This document shows, piece by piece, positions 32,256 to 44,186 of a DNA stretch of 64,000 nt (its first letter is position 1; each line of letters opens with the position of its first letter). Source of the DNA: Panax quinquefolius (lineage: Eukaryota > Streptophyta > Magnoliopsida > Apiales > Araliaceae); contig CM035153.1 in the NCBI GenBank assembly GCA_020205615.1, forward strand, positions 93,462,792 to 93,526,791. The letters run 5' to 3'. Below the pieces are notes generated by a model. The model was not told the origin of the DNA and made no database searches. It worked only from the letters and a program-made list of their open reading frames with translations. A program made the position numbers and the translations under genes.

Positions 32256-33490
32256 ACTATCCAATTCCTTTTCTATAATTGAGGAACCCTCCATCCATCA
32301 AAAATAATGTAACTTTTGGCAAGTTCCCATTTGTGATGGCTATCGAATTAAAGTCACCTAACATGCTTTGTTTAAATAAGTGCCCAATATAGAATGTTGA
32401 ATAACTAGGTGTTTTTCCATCTGTTGAGCATATGATTCGATTGGGGCTTTGAGGCTTGGCAAGTACAACAGGCTCTTCTTCTATCTTTGCCTCCTCATTC
32501 CACCATGGCTTCACATTTGTACTAGCTAGCTCTCATGTCATAAAGAGCATTGCCAACATGACTACCAAGTGGGCACGATTTTGCAAATCTAAATGGACCC
32601 TTAATCTTTGACGGAGAAGGCACTTGAGGCACTAATAACATCAGCTCATCATCGTTGGTACTCATAGTTAATTCTTCACCAACCTTATTTTAATTATCCC
32701 CACTTGTCTCCTCTTTTTTAGCATCCCATGTCTCATCCAGTTGTAGATTTGGTTCGGGCACTTCGTCAATCTCAGAATCCTCGTTATAACGCCAATTTTT
32801 TTTAGGACAATTGTTCAAGGCTTTGAACATTTGATCCATCAGGTTCACCAAATTTTGAATTGACCGCTCTTGATTAATTCTCCTCTCCTCATTTGATGCT
32901 ACGAACTTGGACAACAATTCCTCCAACCTTGAATTCTCTGTCTTAATTTTTGAATCCATGTATTGAGGACCAAGGTTTAAAGTAATGATGAGTTGTTCCA
33001 TCTGTTTCTGAAAATTATGGCTCAATATTTCTTGACTCAACATCCTCTCCTCTTGGTTTGCTATGAGCCTCGACAGGAATTCTTCCAAATTTAACTTTTC
33101 TTCTTGTGGCAATGGAGGTTGACATGAAAATTTTGCTACGTATGTTGGATTTGGAGCGTAGTATTGGTCTTCATAATTGTAGCTCCATGATGCATCTGGG
33201 TGATACCCCCAAACTTAATGATAAATGGGATAAGAATAGTTGTTGAGGTAATCACTCCCATATTGTACCGATCCAAATTTGACCATGCATTAATGACTCG
33301 GATGATTGCTAGCACAATAATTACAATCTACTATGATCTTTCAAATACGTTTGGCTGAAATAGCATCCAACCTCTTCGAAAGTGTTTCAATTTGTGCGGA
33401 CAATGTAAAAAATGCATTGAGTTCGTCAATTCTTGTGTCCCTTGGTGGAGTCATATTCGTATATGGCAATTGATATTTGCATCCATCCAT
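32256..33490 (-). pseudogene. Element D gag-like protein, broken
   Basis: Starts at ATG 33490 (MDGCKYQLPYTNMTPPRDTR). The order fits the C-terminal half of Athila gag: a heptad-like 'LSAQIETLSKRLDAI', a zinc-knuckle-like 'CNYCASNHPSH-C' with a stop in place of the residue before the last Cys, an aromatic segment 'YHPDASWSY', then two tandem repeats of a helical unit ('LEEFLSRLIANQEER' and 'LEELLSKFVASNEER', 33085-32860) and an acidic tail. A further open part (32514-32257) ends with 'LMDGGFLNYRKGIG'. The capsid core is missing. The repeated 'LEE.L..(F/L)(I/V)A.(N/Q)EER' unit suggests an internal duplication. Confidence 0.7.
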
Positions 33491-33598
33491 AGTACCTTAA
33501 AAGAAAGAAAAATAGGAAGAGAATTAAATAAAAAGAAAAAATATTTAAATTAAGAATAATTTGATTGAAGCTAATATTGGCAAAAAATATTAACTAAT

Positions 33599-33616
33599 TC
33601 CTCAACAACGACGCCA
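33599..33616 (-). promoter_or_regulatory. Primer-binding site of element D
   Basis: The reverse complement is TGGCGTCGTTGTTGAGGA, a variant of the Athila site in B with four changes. Confidence 0.8.
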
Positions 33617-33622
33617 AAAACA

Positions 33623-34760
33623 TGTTGGGTAAAATCTAGTTACGCACAACACGCAAGTACACGTGGTCAACAGGTAATATGGTGAAAGTAGAGTATCGTT
33701 TCCACGAGGAATTATTAACATAAACTACCAATTACTAACTCTTAATCAAACTAATTTTATTTAAACAATCAATTTAAGATAATAAATTAAATTATTTGAT
33801 TACACTAATTCTAATTATCATTAATTAAAAATCAGATTATGGACATTTAAGATCACAACTTCACTTATTGCTTCTTTTAAGTTAACACAGTTCTCATCAA
33901 TTATTTTATATCCTGAATTGTTAATCAAGAACACTAAAGCAGATAAAACCACCTCTCGATGCATAATACCCGTACTCACTTAAATCCACAGATGACAAAA
34001 TTAAGCAAGACACCTTAACTACCTAATTCACTATATTTCTATGTGAATTACAATTAAAAAGGATTTAAAGCACAAGTTCTCTATAAGACTACATATGGCA
34101 TAAAGGCATATCTCTATCATAAACACAAATCATGAATTCCATTTATGCAAAAATCACAAACACATGCTATCATGATCAGATCTAAATCTATACTTCATCT
34201 CTCAAGTTCATATAGATTATCACGGTAATTTTTGGCTAGGAAATTAAGTAATTAAGTCCAAATCACAATAGACAATCCTCACAATAGAACATAATAATTG
34301 ATAGTGAAACATATTAAAATAAACTACATAATAAGATCCATTGCAATCTCAAACAAATAATTAGTTCATTGAATTAAAACAAAGAATCCACACTTGAAAT
34401 AACATCGAAAGACAAAAATAAGAGTAGAGTAAAGAATAAATCTGTTGTCAGCAAATCTCCATCTTCCTCAAGCTCCTGCTCTTGATCTTCAATGGTCTCC
34501 AAGTTGCATCAATCTCCAAAACTAATAAGAACAAGGGTTTTGGTCCTAATCTACTCTAATCTAAACTAATGGAAATTCTCTATCTCTTAATCCTTACCAT
34601 TCTCCTCCTTTTATATGCCTTTCTATATATCTTTAAGTCCTCTCAGAAGTTCTTAAAACAAATAACTCGAACCAATCCTTCTTGAACACAAATTCTAAAA
34701 AAACTGCTTTTTCTGTGCGTACCCCCGCCCCGGCTAGCCTTTTTGCACTGATAGGCACTC
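33623..34760 (-). repeat. Element D 5' LTR, truncated
   Basis: Aligns with 28946-30065 and then breaks off at 34760, where an F-type LTR begins with TGTGACGCCC. Confidence 0.88.
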
Positions 34761-34830
34761 TGTGACGCCCCCAAATCCGAGTCCTCTGACCCCGGTATGG
34801 TCATAACGATAAACTACAAACATCCACCTC
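34761..34830 (-). repeat. Element F LTR, fragment 1
   Basis: Begins TGTGACGCCCCCAAATCC, the form shared with the LTR ends at 51609 and 58664. It stops abruptly where E's sequence begins. I infer that it is the end of the LTR continued at 43505. About 450 bp of F and about 520 bp of E's 5' LTR seem to be missing at this joint. Confidence 0.55.
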
Positions 34831-35574
34831 TGAATTTGATTGAGTACATACTAATGTATGTATTGGATGATTTAAACTTGTATAAACATAAACCAAATGA
34901 GAGAAATCTAGAAATCAAATGAAAAACAAAATCTGGAAATTTTCAGAAAAATTAGTTTACTACTTGATTTTGTAAGATCCATAACTCTTTATGTATATTG
35001 AGTTAGGAGATGAGCTATATATCAAAAGAAAGCCCTGGAAGTATGCTAAATGAAGAAATTTGAATCACCCAAAAAGTCTTTGTAGATTTTTCATGGTGAC
35101 AGTTTGAGTGAAATTGGTCCGAAGGATTTATAGTTCGAAAAATTAGTTTTATTAAGCTTTATTGCGTGAGTTATAATTTTTAATCCGATCGTTAGATCGT
35201 TGTGATTTTCGGATATGTTATACATATATAAGTTGAGTACATGTTCACAAATTTTGAACCGTTAAAGATTAACATATAATTTGTTATGAATTTTGTGAGG
35301 TGGCTGGTTCAATAATCTTTGAGCAAAAATTTCGGTAAGCCTTCTCTCTATGTTAGAGTAAGAATTTGGACAAACATTCTTCTACAAAGTTGTAGAGAAT
35401 TAAATTTTACATGGAAAGGGCTTAGGATCCTTATTTTTCTGATAAAATGATAATTATTATGAAATATTGAAATTATTGAATATTAGAGTTTATGATTAAT
35501 TTATTAGAAAAATTATCCGGGTTGAAATATTTTTATAGAATGCTTATAATATCATCTTAGAATTTCAGAAAATT

Positions 35575-35990
35575 TTGATGAATTATTGAAAAGCGTATAA
35601 TTATTATATTTTTAAACTATTTATAGTTAGTTTGAAAATAGAATAAATTCATAGAAAATTCCATGAATGGCGAAAAATTATTAAACTTGGAAAAAATGGT
35701 ATAATATTGTTTTATAACTTCGGGTAGTTTTGATAAATTATTGAATAACAGAAATATTTATTGTATTTTTAAGCTATTTATAGTTAGTTTAAAAATAAAG
35801 GAAATTCATAGAAAATTCTTTGAATGATGAAAATTATGAAATTTGGTGAAAAATCTTATAATGTTATTTTATAATTTACGGGCAGCTTTTGGAAAATATT
35901 TAATATATTTTTAAACTATTTATGGTTAGTTTAAAAATAGAAGAAAATCTTAGGAAATTCTATGAATGGTGGAAAATTATGATTTTTCTT
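35575..35990 (+). repeat. Three tandem units of about 150 bp in E's LTR
   Basis: Each unit includes ACTATTTATAGTTAGTTT, AATTCATAGAAAATTC and TGAATGRTGAAAATTAT. Copies start near 35620, 35770 and 35910 and recur in the other LTR at about 40370-40740, where the third copy is partly deleted. Confidence 0.75.
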
Positions 35991-37048
35991 TGAAAATATT
36001 ATAATAATGTAAGATTAATATTGATGATGTTTTCAAGATATAAAAGTATATGGAGTTAGTATTTCTATTTTGAAGCTATTAAATGATACTTTTTGTAAAT
36101 AAAAATAATTATTGAAAATTGTTGGTTAATCTGAAAATATGAAAATTATTTGGAAAATTCAGAATCATATATTTAAATTTTTTAGAAGTGTTAGTAAGCT
36201 CATGAGGTGTCGGGATGAAAACGCACTAGTAACGAATGAGTTGTGATAAAAACAAAAATAATATTTTTGTTAAAATAAAAATGGTGATAATACCACAATA
36301 GTGGATTGTTATATATGAGGTTTTAGATTTCTCAAGTTTTATTATTCACTTCTAAAGTTTTGGAATATGAATAATGATTTTATGCGATAAATAGAGATAA
36401 CTTGAATGAATAATGAATTCTTAGTTGGTTTATATGTTATTCGATATGAATATGATTTGGTGTTGATCTGATCCCTACTTATAATAGAATTTAAATTGTT
36501 CATAGTAAGGTGTTGATTTGATTCTTACGTAAGAAGTAACCATGTATTTTATTCAATAATTGTCACAGTAATTATTGCACAGTGATTTATATTATTGATT
36601 CTTAATTACGTAAGAAGTCACTCAGTCTTTCATTTAATAATTGTCACAGTAGTTATTGCACAGTGACTCATATTATTTGATATGATATAATTAAACTAGT
36701 TAAGCGTATTGTTGTGAGTATGTTAATAATTATGAATAAATTGTTGAAAGATTGAAAATGTGTAAATAATTAATGAATAAAAGGGTGTTGATTAAAGATA
36801 AGTATGATATACAAAAGTTTGTTCAATTATTTTACATTTACAAAAATAAGTTTGACAGACTTTCTTTTAATAATCTACTTTTTCTAAAGTAGTATGGACC
36901 ACAACTCTATTATTGAACAAATTTTGTTAAAACATGTACAAGTTGGTTTAATTTTCGCCGTGGGACCATAAATTCTACTACCATTATTATATACCTCATG
37001 TGATTATTTTGTCAAAGCAGGTGTGCTAGTTGTTTACTAAATTTTGAG

Positions 37049-37056
37049 TATAAATA
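37049..37056 (+). promoter_or_regulatory. TATA box of E's 5' LTR
   Basis: TATAAATA inside GAGTATAAATAGG, with a CACACACCATCAC run about 30 bp downstream that suits a transcription start. Identical in the right LTR at 41803-41810 and, inverted, in the solo LTR at 53869-53878. Confidence 0.65.
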
Positions 37057-37566
37057 GGTTGCCAGGTTGAGCAACTAAACACACACCATCACTACACTAA
37101 AATATATAGAATTCTTTTACTTCAATATTGTTAGTACTGTAATATTGTGAGTATTTCTATTGAGTGTAATGTTACTCCATGTATAGATAAGTAATGCAAG
37201 CATTGTTTAAGTTGATCAATTTCACAGAAATCAGAATCAAGTCACATGCTAAAGGTTAGTGATATCATTATTGTGGTAAGGAGGTATCATTTTTATGGTA
37301 AAAAGAATATCATTTTCTTTCATACTCCATATTATCATAAGATATTATTATTCGTTTATTCAATTTATCTTTAAATTGTGAAAAGTCCTGAAAGGATTAG
37401 AATATTCTTAATAGTTTGTGCTTCATTTATTATTACGTTATCAATTAGACTCGGGATAATTAAGTTGAAAATCATTAAGATCTATGTAATCTTATTATTA
37501 TGATGATTTATGTTTATTCATTATATATATCATTGTCATCATTCTCATGCTTATATTGTGTTGAAA

Positions 37567-37920
37567 GTCATCTATGCCCAGTAGTGCATAGATGGACTTG
37601 GTATGATTATGACCAGGGATTATTCAGTATAATCATGACCGTAATGTTATAAATGATGTGGTAAAAGTCATATTTGGCCCGTAGTGCATAGATGGACTTG
37701 GTATGATTATGACCAGGGATTATTCGGTATAATCATTACCGTAATTAAAAATATGAATATCCTTGGCCCGTAGTGCATGGATAATTTGTGGTCGTGATAC
37801 TATTAAGCTGAGTCTCAGCATTATTATTTTTACAGTATATATCTTTGGCCTGTAGTGCAAAGATGGACTGTTGGTCATTGGTTTTACAGTTGTATATCTT
37901 TGGCATGTAGTGCAAAGTTG
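37567..37920 (+). repeat. Hairpin array with GCCCGTAGTG loop, 5' LTR of E
   Basis: Five inverted repeats with the loop GCCCGTAGTG: 37569-37594 (CATCTATG/CATAGATG, perfect), about 37669-37694 (partial), 37758-37782 (TATCCTTG/CATGGATA, one mismatch), 37841-37864 (ATCTTTG/CAAAGAT, perfect) and 37896-37919 (partial). Between them a second inverted repeat ATGATTAT..ATAATCAT occurs twice. All lie downstream of the TATA box, so in transcribed RNA. The array is repeated at 42320-42675. Confidence 0.8.
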
Positions 37921-38741
37921 AACTGTTGATTTATTTGATTATAAATATGAATTGTGATTTAATTATAATCTATGTGGTTCAGGTGATGAGAGCTCTCTTT
38001 GTCTTGGGTATAACCAAGAACTGTTGATGAGTATTATAGTAATGAAATATTAACGATGGACTTTTAATCTATGGGAGACAATAGACATTATGTTCTACTT
38101 GATTCTTCTAATGGATTGTTGATTCCGCTGCTATTATGATTGAAAACTTTTATCTTCTATCATATGTTATAAATATCTGAATTCTTTTGATAATTTAATT
38201 ATCTTAAGTCATGATATTCTTTACTGGGCTATTTGTGCTCACCCTTTTCCTTCACCACCCCTTTCAGGTAATAAAAGTGTACCTAGGACTAGCAGAGAGA
38301 ACATGGGTATAAAGTTATGATACAAATTAGTCACAAGCCTAATCAAATTATGAAACGGTGTGGCATAATAATTGTACAGAGAACTTAAAATGTGTGTGAC
38401 ATGTTTTAAACATCATTTGATATTTAATTTTGGTGAACTATAATAGGGTGAGGCGAATCAGAATTTGGAAACGTCAAAGGTGCACTCCATTAGAATGAGG
38501 AGAACAGAAATCTTATCGTGTCCCTTCGGGGACTTGATATATTTGCTGTTGTACTTTATATGGCATTGTAATAATTTAAATATGAATATTGTCGTATTAT
38601 ATACGTAACAATATTTGTATTGAAACTCACAGTATATGAGTCGTCGTATTTTGTACGACAGTTGTATAAATGGAGTTGTAAGAAGTGTATTTTTTGGCGA
38701 CCCAAGATGGGTGATGTATACCTATTTTGGGAACGTCACAG

Positions 38742-38754
38742 TTGGTATCAAAGC
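38742..38754 (+). promoter_or_regulatory. Primer-binding site of element E
   Basis: TTGGTATCAAAGC, one base after the LTR, close to the initiator Met-tRNA complement TGGTATCAGAGC. The same string serves element G. Confidence 0.85.
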
Positions 38755-39060
38755 TTAGGGATATGATCTCTGGCTGAGATGTGAGGCTAGAACTAGGAGG
38801 GGTAAGACGGGTAAATCCTTCACTAATATGACCTACCTAAATTCATTTGTTATTTAATTGGTCGGTCATAGTATAGGAATAATATGTGGCATGTCAATTA
38901 ACCCTTGTTTTGAAATTGTATTCTAGAATGATATCTGAAATACAGGAATTGAGCAATGGATAAACCATGAGACAGAGGAAGTAGCCTGGGAGCTAGAATT
39001 TGAAATTCTTAATTCTTTGGAATTGCAGGTACGTACGTAAATTTCGAGGGCGAAATTTCA
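38755..39060 (+). other. Element E core, non-coding
   Basis: No reading frame of note. It ends with AATTTCGAGGGCGAAATTTC, the inverted-repeat motif normally found after chromovirus integrase, showing that the core is a deleted chromovirus. Confidence 0.75.
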
Positions 39061-39074
39061 TAAGGTGGGGTGAT
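39061..39074 (+). promoter_or_regulatory. Polypurine tract of element E
   Basis: TAAGGTGGGGTGAT directly before the LTR start TGTAAAACCCC. Confidence 0.75.
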
Positions 39075-42000
39075 TGTAAAACCCCGACTTTTATAAAATA
39101 AAAGTCTAATTTAATTTATGATTATTATATTAAAATTATAAAATGTTAAATTAATAATTGATCAAATGAACATTTAATCGGATTAATGAGTTAATAAAAG
39201 AAATAATGGTTAGGATACTTCCACCTTATTCTTCCACTCACGGAGAGAATAAGGAAATGATTGAGACAAAATACATGTGGGAGGAAAATAAAATACAAGA
39301 CAAAGAAGAGGAGAAGTTAGTGGGAATTGGTGGAAAAGGAAAGAGGTGGGGGACAAAAACAAAGAAAAGAGAGGAAAGAAGAAATAATATACTCCACCCA
39401 TCTACCACTCATTTTATTCACTCACAAGACACCCCATTTTTCCATATACTCGGCTGCCAATTTTGGAGAAGAGAGAAATAGAGAGAGTGAGAAGAAAGAA
39501 AAAGAAGAAGAAGGAAAGGATGAATAAATAAGAAATAAAGAAAGGTATTTTTTTTAATCTTTGATTTATTCTTTGATTGATTTTTAGATTTATGAATTTG
39601 ATTGAGTACATACTTATGTATGTATTGGATGATTTAAACTTGTATAAACATAAACCAAATGAGAGAAATCTAGAAATCAAATGAAAAACAAAATTTGGAA
39701 ATATTCAGAAAAATTAGTTTACTACTTGATTTTGTAAGATCCATAACTCTTTGTGTATAATGAGTTAGGAGATGAGCTATATATCAAAAGAAAGCCCTGG
39801 AAGTAAGCTAAATGCTAAAATTTGAATCACCCAAAAATTATTTGTAGATTGTTCGTGGTGACAATTTGAGTGAAATTGGTACGAAGGATTTATAGTTCGA
39901 AAAATCAGTTTTATTAAGCTTTATTACGTGAGTTATAATTTTTAATCCGACCGTTGGATCATTGTGCTTTTCAGATATGTTATACATATATAAGTTAAGT
40001 ACATGTCCACAAATTTTGAACCGTTAAAGATTAACATATAATTTGTTATGAATTTTGTGAGGTGGCTGGTTCAATAATTTTTGAGCAGATATTTCGGTAA
40101 GCCTTCTCTCTATGTTAGAGTAAGAATTTGGACAAACTTTCTTCTACAAAGTTGTAGAGAATTATATTTTACATAGAAAGGGCTTAGGATCCCTATTTTT
40201 CTGATAAAATGATAATCATTATGAATTATTAAAAATTTTGAATATTAGAGTTTGTGATTAATTTATCAGAAAAATTATTTGGGTTGAAATATTTTTACAG
40301 AATGCTTATAATATCATCTTAGAATTTACAGTAAAATTTTGATGAATTATTGAAAAGCGAAGTAATTATTATATTTTTTAACTATTTATAGTTAGTTTGA
40401 AAATAGAATAAATTCATAGAAAAATATATGAATGGTGAAAAATTATGAAACTTGGTGAAAATGGTATAATATTGTTTTATAATTTACAAGGCGCTTTTGA
40501 TAAATTATTGAATAACGAAATATTTATTGTAGTTTTAAGCTATTTATGGTTAGTTTAAAAATAGAGAAATTCATAGAAAATTCTTTGAATGATGAAAATT
40601 ATGAAATTTGGTGAAAAATCTTATAATGTTATTTTATAATTTCGGGCAGTTTTGGAAAATTATTGAGTAACAAAAATATTTATGGTTAGTTTAAAAATAG
40701 AAGAAATTAATAGGAAATTCTATGAATGGTGAAAATTATGATTTTTATTTGAAAAATATTATAATAATGTAAGATTAATATTGATGATGTTTTCAAGATA
40801 TAAAAGTATATGGAGTTAGTATTTCTATTTTGAAGCTATTAAATGATAGTTTTTGTAAATGGAAATAATTATTGAAAATTGTTGGTTAATCTGAAAATAT
40901 GAAAATTATTTGGAAAATTAAAAATCATATTTTTAAATATTTTAGAAGTGTTAGTGAGCTCATGAGGTGTCGGGATAAAAACGCACTAGTAACGAATGAG
41001 TTATAAAAACAAAAATAATATTTTTGTTAAAATAAAAATGGTGATAATACCACAATAGTGGATTGTCATATATGATGTTTTAGATTTCTCAAGTTTTATT
41101 ATTCACTTCTAAAGTTTTGGAATATGAATTATGATTTTATGCGATAAATAGAGATAACTTGAATGAATAATGAATTGTTAGTTGATTTATATGTTATTCG
41201 ATATGAATATGATTTGGTGTTGATCTGATCCCTACTTTTAATAGAATTTAAATTGTTCATAGTAAGGTGTTGATTTGATTCTTACGTAAGAAGTCACCAT
41301 GTATTTTATTCAATAATTGTCACAGTAATTATTGCACAGTGATTTATATTATTGATTCTTAATTACGTAAGAAGTCACTCAGTCTTTTATTTAATAATTG
41401 TCACAGTAGTTATTGCACGGTGACTCATATTATTTGATATGATATAATTAAACCAGTTGGCAGTATTGTGAGTCTATGTTAATAATTATGAATAAATTGT
41501 TGAAAGATTGAAAATGTATAAATATTTGATGAATAAAAGGGTGTTGATTAAAGATAAGTATGATATACAGGTGTTTGTTCAATTATTTTCTTTTTACAAA
41601 AATAAGTTTGACAGGACTTGCCGACAATCTACTTTTTCTAAAGTAGTATGGACCACAACTATATTATTGAACAAATTTTGTTAAAACATGTACAAGTTGG
41701 TTTAATTTTCTCCGTGGGACCATAAATTCTACTACCATTATTATATACCTCATGTGATTATTTTGTCAAAGCAGGTGTGCTAGTTGTTTACTAAATTTTG
41801 AGTATAAATAGGTTTCCAGGTTGAGCAACTAAACACACACCATCACTATACTAAAAATATAGAATTCTTTTACTTCAATATTGTTAGTATTGTAATATTG
41901 TGAGTATTTCTATTGAGTGTAATGTTACTCAAAGTGTCGATAAGGAATGCAAGCGTTGTTTAAGTTGATCAATTTTACAGAAATCAGAATAGAGTCAAAT

Positions 42001-43504
42001 GCTAAAGGTAAAGGATATCATTATTGTGGTAAGGAGATATCATTTTTATGGTAAAAAGAATATCATTTTCTTTAATACTCCATATTATGGTAAGATATTA
42101 TTATTCGTTTATTCAGTTTATCTTTAAATGGTGAAAAGTCCTGAAAGGATTAGAATATTCTTAATAGTTTGTGCTTCATTAATCATTATGTTATCAATTT
42201 AGACTCGGGATAATTAAGTTGAAAATCATTAAGATCTATGTTATCTTATTATTATGATGATTTATGTTTATTCATTATATATATCATTGTCATCATTCTC
42301 ATGCTTATATTGTGTTGAAAGTCATCTATGGCCAGTAGTGCATAGATGGACTTGGTATGATTATGACCAGGGATTATTCGGTATAATCATGACCGTAATG
42401 TTATAAATGATGTGATAAAAGTCATCTTTGGCCCGTAGTGCATAGATTGACTTGGTATGATTATGACCAGGGATTATTCGGTATAATCATTATCGTAATT
42501 AAAAACATGAATATCCTTGGCCCGTAGTGCATGGATAATTTGTGGTCGTGATACTATTAAGCTGAGTCTCAGCATTATTGGTATTACAGTGTATATCTTT
42601 GGCCTGTAGTGCAAAGATGGACTGTTGGTCATTGGTTTTACAGTTGTATATCTTTGACATTTAGTGCAAAGTTGAACTGTTGATTTACTTGATTATAAAT
42701 ATGAATTGTGATTTAATTATAATCTATGTGGTTCAGGTGAAGACAGGCGATGAGAGCTCTCTTTGTCTTGGGTATAACCAAGAACTGTTGATAAGTATTA
42801 CATGAATGAAATATTAACGATGGACTTTTAATCTATGGGAGATAATAGACATTATGTTCTACTTGATTCTTCTAATGGATTGTTGATTCCGCTGCTATTA
42901 TGATTGAAAACTTTTATCTTCTAACATATGTTATAAATATCTGAATTCTTTTGATAATTTAATTATCTTAAGTCATGATATTCTTTACTGGGCTATTTGT
43001 GCTCACCCTTTTCCTTCACCACCCCTTTCAAGTAATAAAAGTGTAGCTAGGACTAGCAAAGAGAACATTGGTATAAAGTGGTGATACAAATTAGTCACAA
43101 GCCTAATCAAATTATGAAACGGTGTGGCATAATAATTGTACTGAGAACTTAAAATGTGTGTGACATGTTTTATACATCATTTGATATTTAATTTGGGTGA
43201 ACTATAATAGGGTGAGGCGAATCAGAATTTGGAAACGTCAATTGTGCACTCCATTAGAATGAGGAGAACATAAATCTTCTTGTGTTCCTTCGGGGACTTG
43301 ATATATTTGTTGTTGTACTTTATATGGCATTGTAATAATTTAAATATGAATATTGTCGTATTATATACGTAACAATATTTGTATTGAAACTCACAGTATA
43401 TGAGTCATCGTATTTTGCATGATAGTTATATAATTGGAGTTGTAAGAAGTGTATTTTCTGACGACCCAAGATGGGTGATGTATACCTATTTTGGGGACGT
43501 CACA
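39075..43504 (+). repeat. Element E 3' LTR, complete
   Basis: 4430 bp, TGTAAAACCCCGAC..GACGTCACA. The first 520 bp, absent from the left copy, contain a purine-rich plus-strand run (39270-39530). TATA box at 41803-41810; hairpin array at 42320-42675. Confidence 0.9.
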
Positions 43505-44186
43505 TAATTGACCCTTTTGTTACTAGCTACAAAATAAGTACTTGAGGGGATCAGCCTCACGTACTCTACGTATATCCATAACATTTAAATCTGCTCTGCT
43601 ATATCTTATATTAGATACCTGGGGTACTCCCCAATCATAAGAGGGGTGTTTTTTCAGTCTAAGAATCCTTAACATCAATTGGTTTGGATAGCTTTTATAA
43701 AACTTCATATATTTGTGTGACCGAACAAAGGTTCAGACTCTATCTGACACAGTTCAAGAATTTTTAAACTTTAATGATGTACAAGTCTAAGACTGTACAA
43801 ACTCAAGTGCACTAAGTGCGAATATCAATAATATCGATTTGGGATAATTATAAAGTAATTAAACCACTGAATAACATGCTTGGAAAAAAGATTTCAAGCT
43901 TAAATGAATAACTTTCGATTCAACAATATCCTGCTCAATGCAATATGAGAAGGATTGGAAAACTTTCACAAACTCAAAGTTGTGTAAGTTTGGAAACTTC
44001 CAACACAATAAATTCGGATACTTGCTCAATATAATTTAGGGTAAGTTTAAGGAAACTTACTTAACAAAAGTAGGGTTCAAGGAACTTGCATAAACATATT
44101 CCTATTTGCACAAAATAAAGGTAGTGCGTAAGGTTTAAAAACTTTCCTGCTTGCTCAGCTACAACATAATACTAGCTTTAACTAAC
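43505..44186 (-). repeat. Element F LTR, fragment 2
   Basis: Resembles the first third of G's LTR in layout (compare 'GGGGATCAGCCTCACGTACTCTACG' split over 43537-43561 with 'GGTAATCAGCCCATAGTACTCTATG' at 44764-44788), so it is read as a diverged Tekay-like LTR. No gene. Its last five bases, CTAAC, are duplicated at the far end of G. Confidence 0.5.

Larger units (their letters stand above)
28946..34760 (-). mobile_element. Element D: pol-less Athila-type derivative
   Basis: The left (3') LTR is 28946-30692 (1747 bp). The right (5') LTR is 33623-34760, truncated by the F insertion. The internal part is only 2930 bp and codes for a gag-like protein but no protease, reverse transcriptase or integrase. 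The primer site is an Athila-type variant, and the LTR start and polypurine tract match element B. It must have relied on enzymes from another element. The possible target duplication CTTAT (28941-28945) cannot be checked because the far end is outside the window. Confidence 0.82.
34831..38740 (+). repeat. Element E 5' LTR, 5'-truncated
   Basis: It lacks the first ~520 bp of the right LTR. It ends CGTCACA. It contains three units of about 150 bp at 35575-35990, a doubled block around the palindrome CTTACGTAAG (36510-36672), a TATA box and a hairpin array. Confidence 0.9.
34831..43504 (+). mobile_element. Element E: large-LTR derivative with non-coding core
   Basis: Two direct repeats of about 3.9 kb (34831-38740 and 39593-43504, about 95% identical by eye), the right one being complete from 39075. 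A Met-tRNA-type primer site follows the left LTR, and AATTTCGAGGGCGAAATTTC plus a polypurine tract precede the right LTR; these end motifs are typical of Tekay/Del-type chromoviruses. The core is 334 bp with no ORF. It fits the class called large retrotransposon derivatives, which move with borrowed proteins. Confidence 0.85.

Noticed and set aside
37567..37920. Regularly spaced palindromic repeats resembling a CRISPR array
   Set aside because: Stem sequences differ between units, spacing is uneven, they are repeated in both LTRs, and the sequence is plant DNA.
39206..39527. Open stretches of 66-91 codons with Lys/Glu-rich translation
   Set aside because: Purine-rich low-complexity DNA in E's LTR.
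43505..44186. Host gene or unique sequence between E and G
   Set aside because: Its layout resembles the start of a Tekay-like LTR and it continues after G's target duplication, so it is better read as LTR F.
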